Shown here: in pieces, positions 17,814 to 26,533 of the stretch
Layout of the letters: each line of letters begins with the position of its first letter
Position numbering within the stretch: position 1 is the stretch's first letter
Source of the DNA: CAYMQB01 sp964392665
GTDB taxonomy: Bacteria > Hydrothermota > E44-bin80
Length of the DNA: 64,000 nt
Reading direction: 5' to 3'
Assembly: GCA_964392665.1 (NCBI GenBank)
Contig: CAYMQB010000001.1
Location: 66,066 to 130,065, forward strand
Notes under the pieces: generated by a model
Database searches by the model: none
What the model saw: only the letters and a program-made list of their open reading frames with translations
Told to the model about the DNA's origin: nothing
Translations under genes and position numbers: made by a program

Positions 17814-19571
17814 TTATTTTGATGGAAGAATTACAGTAAAGACAGAACCTTTATTCATCCTGCTTTTCACTTTTATATCACCGCCGAAAAACTTGATGAT
17901 TTCCAAGGCAAGAGGAAGTCCGATTCCCGCTCCCTCAAAACCTCTTCTTGCAGAACTCTCAATCTGAAAAAATCGATTGAATATAAGTTTTTCATACATC
18001 TTATCAAATCCTATGCCTGAATCTTTAATCTCTATAATGGCATCCCCTTTGCTTTTGTAGCACCTAATACCGACTTTACCCTTCTTTTTGTTGAATTTCA
18101 CGGAATTATCCAGAATGTTTACAAACGCTGTGAGTAATTTTTCGCGATTGGCTTCCACTATTAGGTTACCACTCTCGCATGTCCTAACAATCTGTATTTG
18201 CTTTTCCAATGCCTTATGTTTTACAGCTTCTACTGCTCTATCTAAAATAGATGTTAGATTAAGCAACTCCTTGGGGATAACTAATTCCGAGCCAAGTTCC
18301 ATACTTGAAATGTCAATGAGATTATCTATATTTCTTATCAGTCTTTCCACATTTTTCTTTACTGCAAAAAGCGAAAGCCTTTGTTTTTCAGTCAATGCTC
18401 CAAATTTCTCCTTGATTAAGAGTTCCGTAAAACCTTGTATGGATACAAGAGGTGTTCTGAGTTCATGAGAAATGTTGGATATTAGATTACTTTTTGAAAA
18501 ACTCAAGGTTTGAAGCTCCTGGTTTGCATTTTTTAATTCATTTGTTAGATGCTCCAACTCCGATTTTTTCGCCTTAAGTTCCGTAAAAATTTGCATTCGT
18601 CTTATAATTGCTGCAGCAAGTGAGGAAAATATGCTTGCTGTATCTATATCTTCCTTAGTAAAAGGTTTCCCTGTCTTTCCTCTCACAACATAAAAAACAC
18701 CTATAACTTCTTTTGAAGTACTTAATGGCGAGACAATCAACCTTTTCACACCGAAAAGCTTCACAAACTTCTGCATTACAATTGGATCATTTGGAGCATC
18801 GTTCGTTAAATAAGACTTTTTTGAATTTATTACTCTACTTGCCAGACTAATTTCTCCTATGTTGTACTGCAGCGTTCTCAGCTTAGTTGCAGAAGCTCCG
18901 TAACCAGGAAGCTGAGCTACAACTAAACCTGTTTTCTTTTTGTAAAGTGAAATAGTACATTTATCTGCTCCCAGTAACTTACCACCCATAGAAACAATAT
19001 TTCCGAAGACGGTTCTCATACTGGTAGCCTCGCTCACCTTTCTGCTAATATTAATAAGTTCTAACTTCTGTTTCTCCTTTTTCCTAAGGTTCTCGAACAG
19101 CAGTGCATTTTGCATTGTAATCGCTACCAATGTGGCAAAACCTTCGAGTAAACTTATCTCATCTTTGAGGAATCCGTCTTTTTCTTTTTTCTCGAAATTG
19201 AAAACACCTAGAAGTTTCTTTCCCACAATAAGCGGAATGGCTAATTCCGATTTGGTTCTTGAAAAGCGACGTATATAGCCCTTCACATTGGAAATATCAG
19301 GAATATAGATCGTTTTCATCTTCCTTGCACATTTTCCCGTTATACCTTCTCCCATATGCAACCTGAAGCTACCAATGCCCTTTTTAAAGCCGATAGAGTT
19401 TTTTAGGTACAGCTCACCGGTATTTTCGTCCAGTAATAGAAGACCGCAATTCTGGATGCCAAATTTTGCTTTTACGGACTTTAAAGTTTTTTCGATCAAG
19501 CTATCGAAATTCGTTATTTTCCACAAGCTTTCAAGAATCTTTACAAAGAAATTCAGCTGCTTTTTTCTCAT
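17814..19571 (-). CDS. GAF-GAF sensor histidine kinase
   Basis: The protein has two GAF domains (about 20-160 and 185-330), a short coiled coil, then HisKA with the H-box ISHELRTPL (His369) and HATPase_c with N-box NILDNSVKF, G1 DSGIGFD and G2 GAGIGLPLAL. No transmembrane segment is visible, so it is probably a cytosolic kinase sensing a small molecule or redox signal. No response regulator is adjacent. The ATG at 19571 follows the stop of the repeat-protein gene by two bases; a TTG at 19577 would overlap it. It is the last gene of the ispG-birA unit. Confidence 0.85.
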   Translation of the reverse strand: MRKKQLNFFVKILESLWKITNFDSLIEKTLKSVKAKFGIQNCGLLLLDENTGELYLKNSIGFKKGIGSFRLHMGEGITGKCARKMKTIYIPDISNVKGYIRRFSRTKSELAIPLIVGKKLLGVFNFEKKEKDGFLKDEISLLEGFATLVAITMQNALLFENLRKKEKQKLELINISRKVSEATSMRTVFGNIVSMGGKLLGADKCTISLYKKKTGLVVAQLPGYGASATKLRTLQYNIGEISLASRVINSKKSYLTNDAPNDPIVMQKFVKLFGVKRLIVSPLSTSKEVIGVFYVVRGKTGKPFTKEDIDTASIFSSLAAAIIRRMQIFTELKAKKSELEHLTNELKNANQELQTLSFSKSNLISNISHELRTPLVSIQGFTELLIKEKFGALTEKQRLSLFAVKKNVERLIRNIDNLIDISSMELGSELVIPKELLNLTSILDRAVEAVKHKALEKQIQIVRTCESGNLIVEANREKLLTAFVNILDNSVKFNKKKGKVGIRCYKSKGDAIIEIKDSGIGFDKMYEKLIFNRFFQIESSARRGFEGAGIGLPLALEIIKFFGGDIKVKSRMNKGSVFTVILPSK

Positions 19572-19573
19572 AA

Positions 19574-19945
19574 TCAAGCACTCTTTTGATAAAGATCTAT
19601 AACCTTAAAGACAAGAATAGCAACAGCGACTTTTAGATCTCTTTTTAAACCTTTGTCATAATAGCCTAAAGTGTTAAAAAATAGATCCTTTACTTCCTCT
19701 TCAAAAAAATAGCACAGCGGATCATAATTGGAGTCCCCTATTATATTTTCATCAATATTGCCAACTATTTTGAATTCCTTGTTTAATATCTGATTATCTT
19801 TTATGTAACCGAGTGTGTCGAAATACTTATCTTTTATTTCTTCATCCGTCAGAATACCAATCGTCTCATACAATTTGTCCTTTATCTCGTTTTCATCCAC
19901 ATATCCAATATTATTTCCAGCCTGGTCCCTTATTTCCGCTTTCAT
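19574..19945 (-). CDS. Protein of five 16-residue repeats (beta-flower-like)
   Basis: No named family is certain. The 123 residues contain five consecutive units of exactly 16 residues (13-28, 29-44, 45-60, 61-76, 77-92) with the pattern [IVL]-G-Y-I-x-[DE]-[NE]-x-I-K-D-K-x-[FY]-x-T. A partial sixth unit and a C-terminal hydrophobic helix (about 100-119) follow. The pattern recalls the small beta-strand repeats of the 4-fold beta flower type. A perfect AAGGAGG precedes the ATG. It sits between birA and the histidine kinase, so it could be a sensor or scaffold for the kinase; that is inference. Confidence 0.7.
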   Translation of the reverse strand: MKAEIRDQAGNNIGYVDENEIKDKLYETIGILTDEEIKDKYFDTLGYIKDNQILNKEFKIVGNIDENIIGDSNYDPLCYFFEEEVKDLFFNTLGYYDKGLKRDLKVAVAILVFKVIDLYQKSA

Positions 19946-19977
19946 ATTGCCTCCTTATTATACTATAAAAGGCTCAC

Positions 19978-20778
19978 CTATTTGTCAAGAATTTTAAGGT
20001 TGAATCCTTCGAAAACCCTTTGCACACTGTTATTATTATCAATAAGGAGTAGTTCTCCCGATTTACCTATGCCAATAACTTTACCATATTTATCTTTACC
20101 TGAGCTCGATTTAATTTCAACTTCTTTCCCTAACTCATACGAAAACGCTCTCCATTCACGAGCCAAATCCTCTGTTCCTTCTTCTTTATACTGCATAATC
20201 ATCGAGTCAAGTTCCTTTAAAATTTGAATCACTAACTTATACCTTGAAGACCTTTTTTGTAATACAATCGCTAACGAAATTGCACTCTGTTCCAATCCCT
20301 CCGGAAAATCCCTTTGATTTACATTAATACCCACACCAACAATGATTGATTTAAATGAGTTTCCAACAGTTTTTACTTCAATAAGAAGTCCACCAAGTTT
20401 TCTATCAAGCAGCATTATGTCGTTTGGCCAACGTAAAGATGTTCTCAATCTCTTCTCGTTCGTTTCTGCCAGCACTGTATTACAAGCTTTAGCACAGGAA
20501 AGTCCACAAAGTATGTTTAACACACTTATATACTTCCCGAAATTGCAGTCAGGTATTCTTGCAGACATCCACAAACCACCGGGTGGCGACCACCACACGT
20601 TGTCTCTTCTACCCCGCCCTCCTATCTGTTTACCTGCTATAACAACATCCTTTGAATTATCAACATTTTCAACCAATTCCATCAGTGTTAGATTCGTAGA
20701 ATCCACTTCAGGAAAGCAAATCCCTTTACGGAAGTTCTTTAATCCAAAATCCATTTCTCTATACTGCTTACTTTTCAT
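19978..20778 (-). CDS. birA: Biotin--[acetyl-CoA-carboxylase] ligase, without DNA-binding domain
   Basis: BirA makes biotinyl-AMP and attaches biotin to the carboxyl-carrier protein. The motif GGRGRRDNVWWSPPGG (biotin and ATP loop), the EVDSTN start of the catalytic core and KLGGLLIE are all present, with a small C-terminal SH3-like domain. There is no N-terminal helix-turn-helix, so it is a monofunctional (class I) ligase. The start is ambiguous: ATG at 20778, abutting a GAGGAGG and inside the end of ispG, or ATG at 20754, closer to the conserved core. Confidence 0.9.
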   Translation of the reverse strand: MKSKQYREMDFGLKNFRKGICFPEVDSTNLTLMELVENVDNSKDVVIAGKQIGGRGRRDNVWWSPPGGLWMSARIPDCNFGKYISVLNILCGLSCAKACNTVLAETNEKRLRTSLRWPNDIMLLDRKLGGLLIEVKTVGNSFKSIIVGVGINVNQRDFPEGLEQSAISLAIVLQKRSSRYKLVIQILKELDSMIMQYKEEGTEDLAREWRAFSYELGKEVEIKSSSGKDKYGKVIGIGKSGELLLIDNNNSVQRVFEGFNLKILDK

Positions 20779-21835
20779 CCTCCTCAAATTGTTTTATCTC
20801 CATCAGCAGAACGGACACCAACTGGTCTTCGGGCACGGTTTTTACAATTTTTCCCTTCCTGAAAAGCACACCGACACCCTTTCCTCCTGCTATTCCAACA
20901 TCCGCCAGCCTTGCTTCACCGGGACCATTTACGATACATCCCATTATCGCTATCTTTATATTTGTTCGTGAGTTAGCAATTGCTTCTTCAACCTTTTTCA
21001 CAATATTTTCAAGCTCGATTTGCATCCTTCCGCAAGTGGGACACGAAATTATTAAGGGTCCATGTTCTCTCAACTCTAAGGACTTCAATATTTCGTATCC
21101 TGCTTTTACTTCCCTTACAGGATTTCCGGTTAATGAAATTCTTATTGTATCCCCTATGCCCTTATATAGCAGAACTGATAAACCCGAACTTGACCTAATC
21201 GAACCCGAAGAGACAGGACCTGATTCTGTTATTCCAAGATGAATGGGATAATCTATCTTTTTTGAAAGTTTGAGGTTAGCTTCAATCGTATCAATCACGG
21301 ATGAGGACTTTATCGAAATTACCAGGTTTGTATACTTAAATGATTCCATAATTTCGATGTTTCTTAGGGTACTCTCGACCAGAGCAATTGGGATAGGACC
21401 ACCATATTTTTCCCATAATTCTTTTTCCAAAGACCCCGCATTTATACCTATCCTTATGGGAACACCTTTTCTCTTCGCTGCATCTACAATCCTCTTTATG
21501 TTCTGTTTCTTACCTATATTTCCAGGATTGATTCTTATTTTGTCTGCACCCTGTTCAATAGCCATAACCGCCAGTTTATAATCATAGTGAATATCGGCTA
21601 CAATTGGTATTTTTATCTTCTCTTTCAAAAAAGGAATATTCCTGCAACATGCCTTATCAAGGATTGCAATCCTCACTATTTCGCAATCTTCTTTTTCCAG
21701 TTCCTTCATTTGTTTCAATGTTTTCCGCAGATTACCGGTGTAGGTGTTCGTCATCGATTGAACCAAAATTGGATTTCCACCACCAATTGTTTTATGGCCA
21801 ATAGCAACTTCCCTTGTTTTTCTGCGCTTAATCAT
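20768..21835 (-). CDS. ispG: (E)-4-hydroxy-3-methylbut-2-enyl-diphosphate synthase
   Basis: IspG (GcpE) is the 4Fe-4S enzyme of the penultimate MEP-pathway step. The 355-residue two-domain bacterial form has the TIM-barrel start REVAIGHKTIGG and the C-terminal cluster ligands SCPTCGR and MGCIVNGPGEA. It shows that isoprenoids are made by the MEP route in this organism, which matters for interpreting the HMG-CoA synthase at 52.8 kb. It is the first gene after a strong promoter. Confidence 0.95.
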   Translation of the reverse strand: MIKRRKTREVAIGHKTIGGGNPILVQSMTNTYTGNLRKTLKQMKELEKEDCEIVRIAILDKACCRNIPFLKEKIKIPIVADIHYDYKLAVMAIEQGADKIRINPGNIGKKQNIKRIVDAAKRKGVPIRIGINAGSLEKELWEKYGGPIPIALVESTLRNIEIMESFKYTNLVISIKSSSVIDTIEANLKLSKKIDYPIHLGITESGPVSSGSIRSSSGLSVLLYKGIGDTIRISLTGNPVREVKAGYEILKSLELREHGPLIISCPTCGRMQIELENIVKKVEEAIANSRTNIKIAIMGCIVNGPGEARLADVGIAGGKGVGVLFRKGKIVKTVPEDQLVSVLLMEIKQFEEDEK

Positions 21836-21916
21836 CTTCGTCTCTCAAAAGAATTAATTTCCAATTTAAACCCTCTTTTTTTGTATTTTTCATATACTTT
21901 CAACACTAACAAATGG

Positions 21917-21944
21917 ATTATAACTTAAATTACTGTTTTGTCAA
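21917..21944 (-). promoter_or_regulatory. Promoter of the ispG-birA operon
   Basis: On the minus strand, TTGACA (21939-21944), a 16-bp spacer and a perfect TATAAT (21917-21922). The predicted start near 21910 gives a leader of about 75 bases to the ispG ATG. Confidence 0.8.
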
Positions 21945-22072
21945 TTAAAAATTCACTATCTCCATTATACGGCACCAGCTGTTAAACTTTTCTTCACAAT
22001 CCTTTTAAAGTTTTAGATACAAATGTAAATTTCGGTTTTCACTCTCACCTTATAATCGCAAAGTAAAAAATG

Positions 22073-22101
22073 TTGACAAGCGCCTGAAAAAATGCTACAA
22101 T
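22073..22101 (+). promoter_or_regulatory. Promoter of tRNA-Lys and the downstream unit
   Basis: TTGACA (22073-22078), a 17-bp spacer and TACAAT (22096-22101). Transcription would start near 22108, six bases before the tRNA. Confidence 0.8.
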
Positions 22102-22113
22102 AAAATAGTTTAT

Positions 22114-22186
22114 GGGCCGTTAGCTCAGTTGGTAGAGCATCGGACTTTTAATCCGAGGGTCGCGCGTTCGAACCGCGCACGGCTCA
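22114..22186 (+). tRNA. tRNA-Lys (anticodon TTT)
   Basis: A 73-base cloverleaf with acceptor GGGCCGT/ACGGCTC, anticodon loop CTTTTAA (anticodon at 22147-22149) and T-loop TTCGAAC with a fully paired CGCGC stem. The CCA end is not encoded. Confidence 0.95.
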
Positions 22187-22231
22187 TTAAATTTTCAATT
22201 AAGATTTAGAAAATTATACCTGGAGGTTGTT

Positions 22232-22756
22232 ATGGCATTAGAAAATGATTTTATACTGGGAAATCTTTTGCTCTTTAGAAATTTGAACGAAAATGAATTA
22301 CAGATTGTTTCAAAACAGTTAAAGGAAAAAAAATTCGATGCGAATGCAAAGGTGTTCGAAGAAAAAAGCATAGGTGATGAACTTTATATCATTAAAAATG
22401 GAAAAGTAGAAATTACACTGACAAGGGATGAATCAGTTCTGGTTCTTGCAGAATTAGGCGAATATTCCTTTTTTGGTGAAATGGCAGTTCTAACCGAAAA
22501 AGAACGTTCCGCTACTGTAACCACTGTTGAACCGTGCACCTTTCTGATACTGAGAAGAAAACAACTTCTTTCGTTTCTTGATTCCCATCCAAAAATTGCT
22601 GCAAGTATTTTTCAGGCTCTTGCTGAAGTCCTAAGCAACAGAATTGCGAAAACCAACAATAATCTTGAGACATACTTCCTGATAAATAAGGCAATAGTTG
22701 ATAATGAGCAATTCAGAAAACTCTACATAATGAGCAAAACTTCCAAAAACAAATAG
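22232..22756 (+). CDS. Stand-alone cyclic-nucleotide-binding domain protein
   Basis: The 174 residues are one CRP/PKA-type cyclic-nucleotide-binding domain (about 10-130) with an intact phosphate-binding cassette, FFGEMAVLTEKERSATV, including the Glu and Arg-Ser that hold the cyclic phosphate. A helical tail of about 45 residues follows, with no helix-turn-helix, so it is unlikely to bind DNA like CRP. GGAGG precedes the ATG. It lies between two tRNA genes and its TAG stop shares a base with tRNA-Glu. A paralogue with the same layout is at 39432-39899. Confidence 0.85.
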   Translation: MALENDFILGNLLLFRNLNENELQIVSKQLKEKKFDANAKVFEEKSIGDELYIIKNGKVEITLTRDESVLVLAELGEYSFFGEMAVLTEKERSATVTTVEPCTFLILRRKQLLSFLDSHPKIAASIFQALAEVLSNRIAKTNNNLETYFLINKAIVDNEQFRKLYIMSKTSKNK

Positions 22757-22828
22757 TCCCCATCGTCTAACCGGTTAGGATACCACTCTTTCAAGGTGGT
22801 GGCACGGGTTCAAATCCCGTTGGGGACG
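22756..22828 (+). tRNA. tRNA-Glu (anticodon TTC)
   Basis: A 73-base cloverleaf with acceptor GTCCCCA/TGGGGAC, anticodon loop CTTTCAA and T-arm ACGGG-TTCAAAT-CCCGT. The CCA end is not encoded. Its first G is the last base of the TAG stop codon of the preceding gene, so excision must cut at the exact end of the mRNA. Confidence 0.95.
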
Positions 22829-23052
22829 CTTATAAAAGGCAAACAAAATTAACAGGGAATGGAAGAGAATACAAGAGATAAAAAAATAGAGTGGATAGAA
22901 GAGAAAAAAAGTAAGTTATGAAAGATAGAAATTCTGTATCCCCAATAATACAGGCAAAGGGTCCAGCTTAACAATAAATGTTTTTTGTTTTAACAAAATT
23001 TCTCTTTAAATCTCTTAAATTCCCTGTTGACAATAATATTAATTTTTGAAAT

Positions 23053-24390
23053 ATGCAACTACTAAAACCCGAAATACAAGAACTCCTAAAAAATAAAGAA
23101 ATAAAACAAATCAAGGAAATCCTTGAAACCTTCGAGCCTGTCGAAGTAACCGAATTGCTACGTTCTCTCAGTCTTCCAGAAAATATTTATATCTTCACAA
23201 TTCTTCAACTCGATTTTTCCGCAAGAGTTTTCGAGGAATTTGAGGCTGATGAGCAGATTGAGATAATCGAAGGAATCAACAAAGTACGCAAAGCTGAATT
23301 GCTTGACGAGCTTCGTCCGGATGACAGAGTAGATTTCCTGCAAGAAATTCCTCAGGAACTCACCGAACAGCTGCTTTCAATAATGAAAAAGAGCGAAGCT
23401 ACTGAGACAAGAGAGCTTATGGTCTATCCAGAGGAAACTGCGGGTGGTTTGATGACAACTGAATTTCTGAAAGTCAACAAAGACCTCACGGTAAAGCGAG
23501 TTTTTGATAAGATAAGAAAAGCTGCCGGTGATACCGAAACAATTTCTAACGTCTACGTCGTTGATGAGAATGACATACTTGTGGGACTTGTTACACTAAG
23601 GGACCTTATTCTATCTAATATGAGAAGAAAAGTACGGAATATTATGCAACCACATCCTGTTTCTGTTTTAGTAAGTCTTGACCAGGAAAAAGTTGCTCAA
23701 GAAGTAGCTAAATACGATATAAACATTGTTCCCGTCGTTGATGAGAGGGGAAGAATAAAGGGTATCATAACTGTTGACGATATTATCGACGTTATACAGG
23801 AAGAAACGACAGAAGATATGCTTAAATTTGGTGCTGCAGGGGAACGGAACATAAGCTATCTTAAACAGAATCCAATTTTTCTTGCACGCTCCAGAATTAT
23901 CTGGCTTTCCGTACTCGCATTGGTTGGAATCGTATCAGGATTTATCATTTCAAAGAATTCCTATGTTTTAAGTCAAGTAATTGCGCTGGCAGCATTCATT
24001 CCGCTTTTAAATGGTTCTTCTGGAAATGCTGGAACACAAGCCGCCGCAGTTATGATACAGGAATTGGCACTTGGAGAAATCCGCTTTTCTGACTTCTGGA
24101 AATCAGTTCGAAAGGAATTCCTTACCGGAATTTTACTTGGAATAGTTCTGGGTATTCTGGGTTTGCTGAGAGCCTTATTCTTTCAAAAAAGCTCGCTTTT
24201 AGGTTTAACGGTGGGACTAACACTTATCATAAATACCGCACTTGCTACCTCACTTGGTGCGGTATTGCCACTTGCTGCCAAAAGGATGAATTTCGATCCA
24301 GCAATCATTTCAGGACCTTTAATTACATCAGTAATGGATGTAACCTCGCTCCTCATCTACTTCACCCTTGCGAAAATGATAATTCTTTAG
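23053..24390 (+). CDS. mgtE: Magnesium transporter MgtE
   Basis: MgtE is a Mg2+-gated magnesium channel in the inner membrane. The 445 residues show the acidic helical N domain (about 1-130), two CBS domains (about 131-255, with NVYVVDENDILVG and IVPVVDERGRI), a connecting helix and five transmembrane helices. The MgtE pore signature is NGSSGNAGTQAA. All parts are intact. No SD precedes the ATG; a TTGACA lies 26 bases upstream, but no good -10 fits. The 224-base gap before it holds no gene. Confidence 0.92.
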   Translation: MQLLKPEIQELLKNKEIKQIKEILETFEPVEVTELLRSLSLPENIYIFTILQLDFSARVFEEFEADEQIEIIEGINKVRKAELLDELRPDDRVDFLQEIPQELTEQLLSIMKKSEATETRELMVYPEETAGGLMTTEFLKVNKDLTVKRVFDKIRKAAGDTETISNVYVVDENDILVGLVTLRDLILSNMRRKVRNIMQPHPVSVLVSLDQEKVAQEVAKYDINIVPVVDERGRIKGIITVDDIIDVIQEETTEDMLKFGAAGERNISYLKQNPIFLARSRIIWLSVLALVGIVSGFIISKNSYVLSQVIALAAFIPLLNGSSGNAGTQAAAVMIQELALGEIRFSDFWKSVRKEFLTGILLGIVLGILGLLRALFFQKSSLLGLTVGLTLIINTALATSLGAVLPLAAKRMNFDPAIISGPLITSVMDVTSLLIYFTLAKMIIL

Positions 24391-24442
24391 AAAACTCCCA
24401 CACAGAATTACAAGTTTTAGCTTAGGATGTATGATCTTAAGG

Positions 24443-25459
24443 TCAGAATTTGTACCATTTCCTGTAAAATTCCTTATATTCTCTCTTGCCTTCTTTAATC
24501 TTTCTCCACCATTCTTCATTCTCTTTATACCATTTTATTGTGGAGATTAGACCGTTCTTGAAATCCGTCTCATTTTTCCAATTTAATAATCTTGTAGCTT
24601 TTTCAGTTGAAGAAATATGTCTTTTTACATGTCCCAGTCTATCCTCAACGAATTTAATCAAAGATTTATCCTTACCAAGCTCAGAAATAATCGTGTCGGT
24701 AATTGTCAGCACATCTGTATCTTTTCCACTTCCAAAATTGACTATTTCACCTTTAACAGTTTTCATATCCACATCAAGCAATTTCTCAAAAGCCTTGGCG
24801 CAATCCTTCACATAAATCCAGTCTCTTGTGTTTTTACCTGTCCCATAAACAGGCAGGAACTTATCCTCAATAGCATTCGTTATGAACAGAGGTATAAGCT
24901 TTTCGGGAAATTGATTGGGACCGTAGTTATTGAATGGTCTTATTATCACTATGGGAAGATTGTAAGTTAGGCAATAAGAATATGCAAGCCTGTCTGCACC
25001 CGCCTTTGCAGCAGCATAAGGGCTCTGAGGTTTCAACGGATGTTCCTCATCCATAGGAACACTTTCCGCACTGCCGTAAACCTCACTTGTTGAGACATGT
25101 ATAAATCTTTCCACTGGTTCTTTTCTTATTGCCTCAAGCAACACTTGCGTCCCTTTTATGTCGGTCGAAATAAACGGGTCGGAATTGTCAATAGACCTAT
25201 CCACATGTGTTTCCGCAGCAAAATGGATAACCTTATCCGTATTTTTCATCAAATTCTTTACTACGTTTTCATCCCTTATGTCTCCATGTGTGAAAGAAAA
25301 ATTATCATTTCCCAGCACATCGGGAGTGAAATTGTCGAGGTTACCTGCGTAGGTCAAAGCATCAAGAACCATTATTTTTATATCTTCTCTTTTATCAAGA
25401 ATATGTCTTACGAAATTGCTCCCGATGAAGCCTGCTCCTCCAGTAACAAGTAACCTCAT
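24443..25459 (-). CDS. rmlB: dTDP-glucose 4,6-dehydratase
   Basis: RmlB converts dTDP-glucose to dTDP-4-keto-6-deoxyglucose for O-antigen or other deoxysugars. It is an extended SDR with GGAGFIG (NAD binding), STSEVYG, the YAAAK catalytic pair, RPFNNYGP and TRDWIYV, 338 residues in all. AAGGAG precedes the ATG. The C-terminus EYKEFYRKWYKF is basic. rmlA and rmlD are not in the window; an RmlC-like cupin gene lies just upstream. Confidence 0.88.
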   Translation of the reverse strand: MRLLVTGGAGFIGSNFVRHILDKREDIKIMVLDALTYAGNLDNFTPDVLGNDNFSFTHGDIRDENVVKNLMKNTDKVIHFAAETHVDRSIDNSDPFISTDIKGTQVLLEAIRKEPVERFIHVSTSEVYGSAESVPMDEEHPLKPQSPYAAAKAGADRLAYSYCLTYNLPIVIIRPFNNYGPNQFPEKLIPLFITNAIEDKFLPVYGTGKNTRDWIYVKDCAKAFEKLLDVDMKTVKGEIVNFGSGKDTDVLTITDTIISELGKDKSLIKFVEDRLGHVKRHISSTEKATRLLNWKNETDFKNGLISTIKWYKENEEWWRKIKEGKREYKEFYRKWYKF

Positions 25460-25586
25460 TATTTCTCCTTTTTTTCGAAATTTTCATCTTCATCTTGTTT
25501 CTACTTTTTCCTTTATCCTTTATCCTTCAACCTTTAACCTTACTGAATACATTCATAATTACTGCTATTTTTTTACCATTACTGCA

Positions 25587-26042
25587 TTATCCTTCCTTCA
25601 ATGACCAGTCATAGGGTATATCATTATTGTGTGGGTTGACACGAAATTCATCCGGGTTATCGTAATTGTATTTCTCTGTAGGAATATTTATTACAATCGC
25701 TTCCTTTTCACCGATGCATTTAAATCCGTGATAAACCAAAGCAGGTATGTGAATGATCACTGGATTATGAACACCGGCAAAGAATTCACTTATCTCGCCT
25801 TTTGTAGGTGACTTCTCTCTAGAATCATAAAGTACTATCTTCATCATACCATCTACAACACACATATTGTCCGATTGATTTTTGTGATAATGCCATCCCT
25901 TTACAACACCTGGATACGCGGTAGTCATATAAGCCTGTCCAAATTTTTCAAATGAATCGTCGTCATTTCTGAGTATTTCCATAAGCCTTCCTCTTTCGTC
26001 TGGCAAAACCCTTAATTTCTTTACTATTACACCATTTATCAT
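25587..26042 (-). CDS. RmlC-like cupin (dTDP-sugar epimerase/isomerase family)
   Basis: A 151-residue cupin of the dTDP-4-dehydrorhamnose 3,5-epimerase superfamily, with VLPDERGRLMEI, GVVKGWHYHKNQSDN and a C-terminal YDWSL. The HYHKNQ stretch corresponds to the catalytic-His region of RmlC. It is shorter than standard RmlC (about 180), so it may be a related epimerase or isomerase making a different deoxysugar. It is followed 127 bases later by rmlB in the same direction. An AAAGGATG lies before the ATG. Confidence 0.75.
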   Translation of the reverse strand: MINGVIVKKLRVLPDERGRLMEILRNDDDSFEKFGQAYMTTAYPGVVKGWHYHKNQSDNMCVVDGMMKIVLYDSREKSPTKGEISEFFAGVHNPVIIHIPALVYHGFKCIGEKEAIVINIPTEKYNYDNPDEFRVNPHNNDIPYDWSLKEG

Positions 26043-26086
26043 ACCTACATCCTTTCTATGACTTTTTTATAAACAATCTAACCGAT

Positions 26087-26533
26087 TTACCTGTCATAAT
26101 ATTTCGTTAACATAAGGATATTTTTCTTACCCTTTTTTCTATACTTTACACTGTCCATAACACTTCTGATAATATGCTTCCCCAATCCCCCTTCTTTTCT
26201 CTCTTTCACATACCTCTTAAGATTCGGCTTTTCTGAGATTGCTTTCTTCATTCCAACACCTTCATCTTCTATTCTAAACTCCAGCTTCTCTCCATTACTT
26301 TTTAGACTTATAGAGAATCTTTTATTCTCGTTCATTTTATAAGAATGTTCGATAACGTTTGAACAGGCTTCATCAATTGCAAGAGTAATTTGCTCAACTT
26401 CTGCATTACTAAAGCTGTGCTTAGGAATGTTCTCCTTTACAAAATGCCTTACAATTCTTAAGCACTCGAACCTGCTTGGAACGTTAATTGTTTCGCTATT
26501 CGTCTTTGATGATTTCGAGCTTTTTCTTTGCAT
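26087..26533 (-). CDS. RsbW-like anti-sigma/serine kinase ATPase domain
   Basis: The 148 residues match the GHKL HATPase_c_2 family: N-box AIDEACSNVIEHSY, G1 EDEGVGM and GGLGKHI. In other bacteria such proteins hold sigma factors or phosphorylate STAS anti-anti-sigma factors. Neither partner is adjacent. The ATG at 26533 lies inside the end of the barrel-TPR gene (38-base overlap) and has no clear SD, so translation may be coupled. The tail is unusually basic. Confidence 0.75.
   Translation of the reverse strand: MQRKSSKSSKTNSETINVPSRFECLRIVRHFVKENIPKHSFSNAEVEQITLAIDEACSNVIEHSYKMNENKRFSISLKSNGEKLEFRIEDEGVGMKKAISEKPNLKRYVKERKEGGLGKHIIRSVMDSVKYRKKGKKNILMLTKYYDR

Noticed and set aside
23027..23055. 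A promoter for mgtE from the TTGACA at 23027.
   Set aside because: At a 17-bp spacing the -10 box would fall on the start codon and match poorly.
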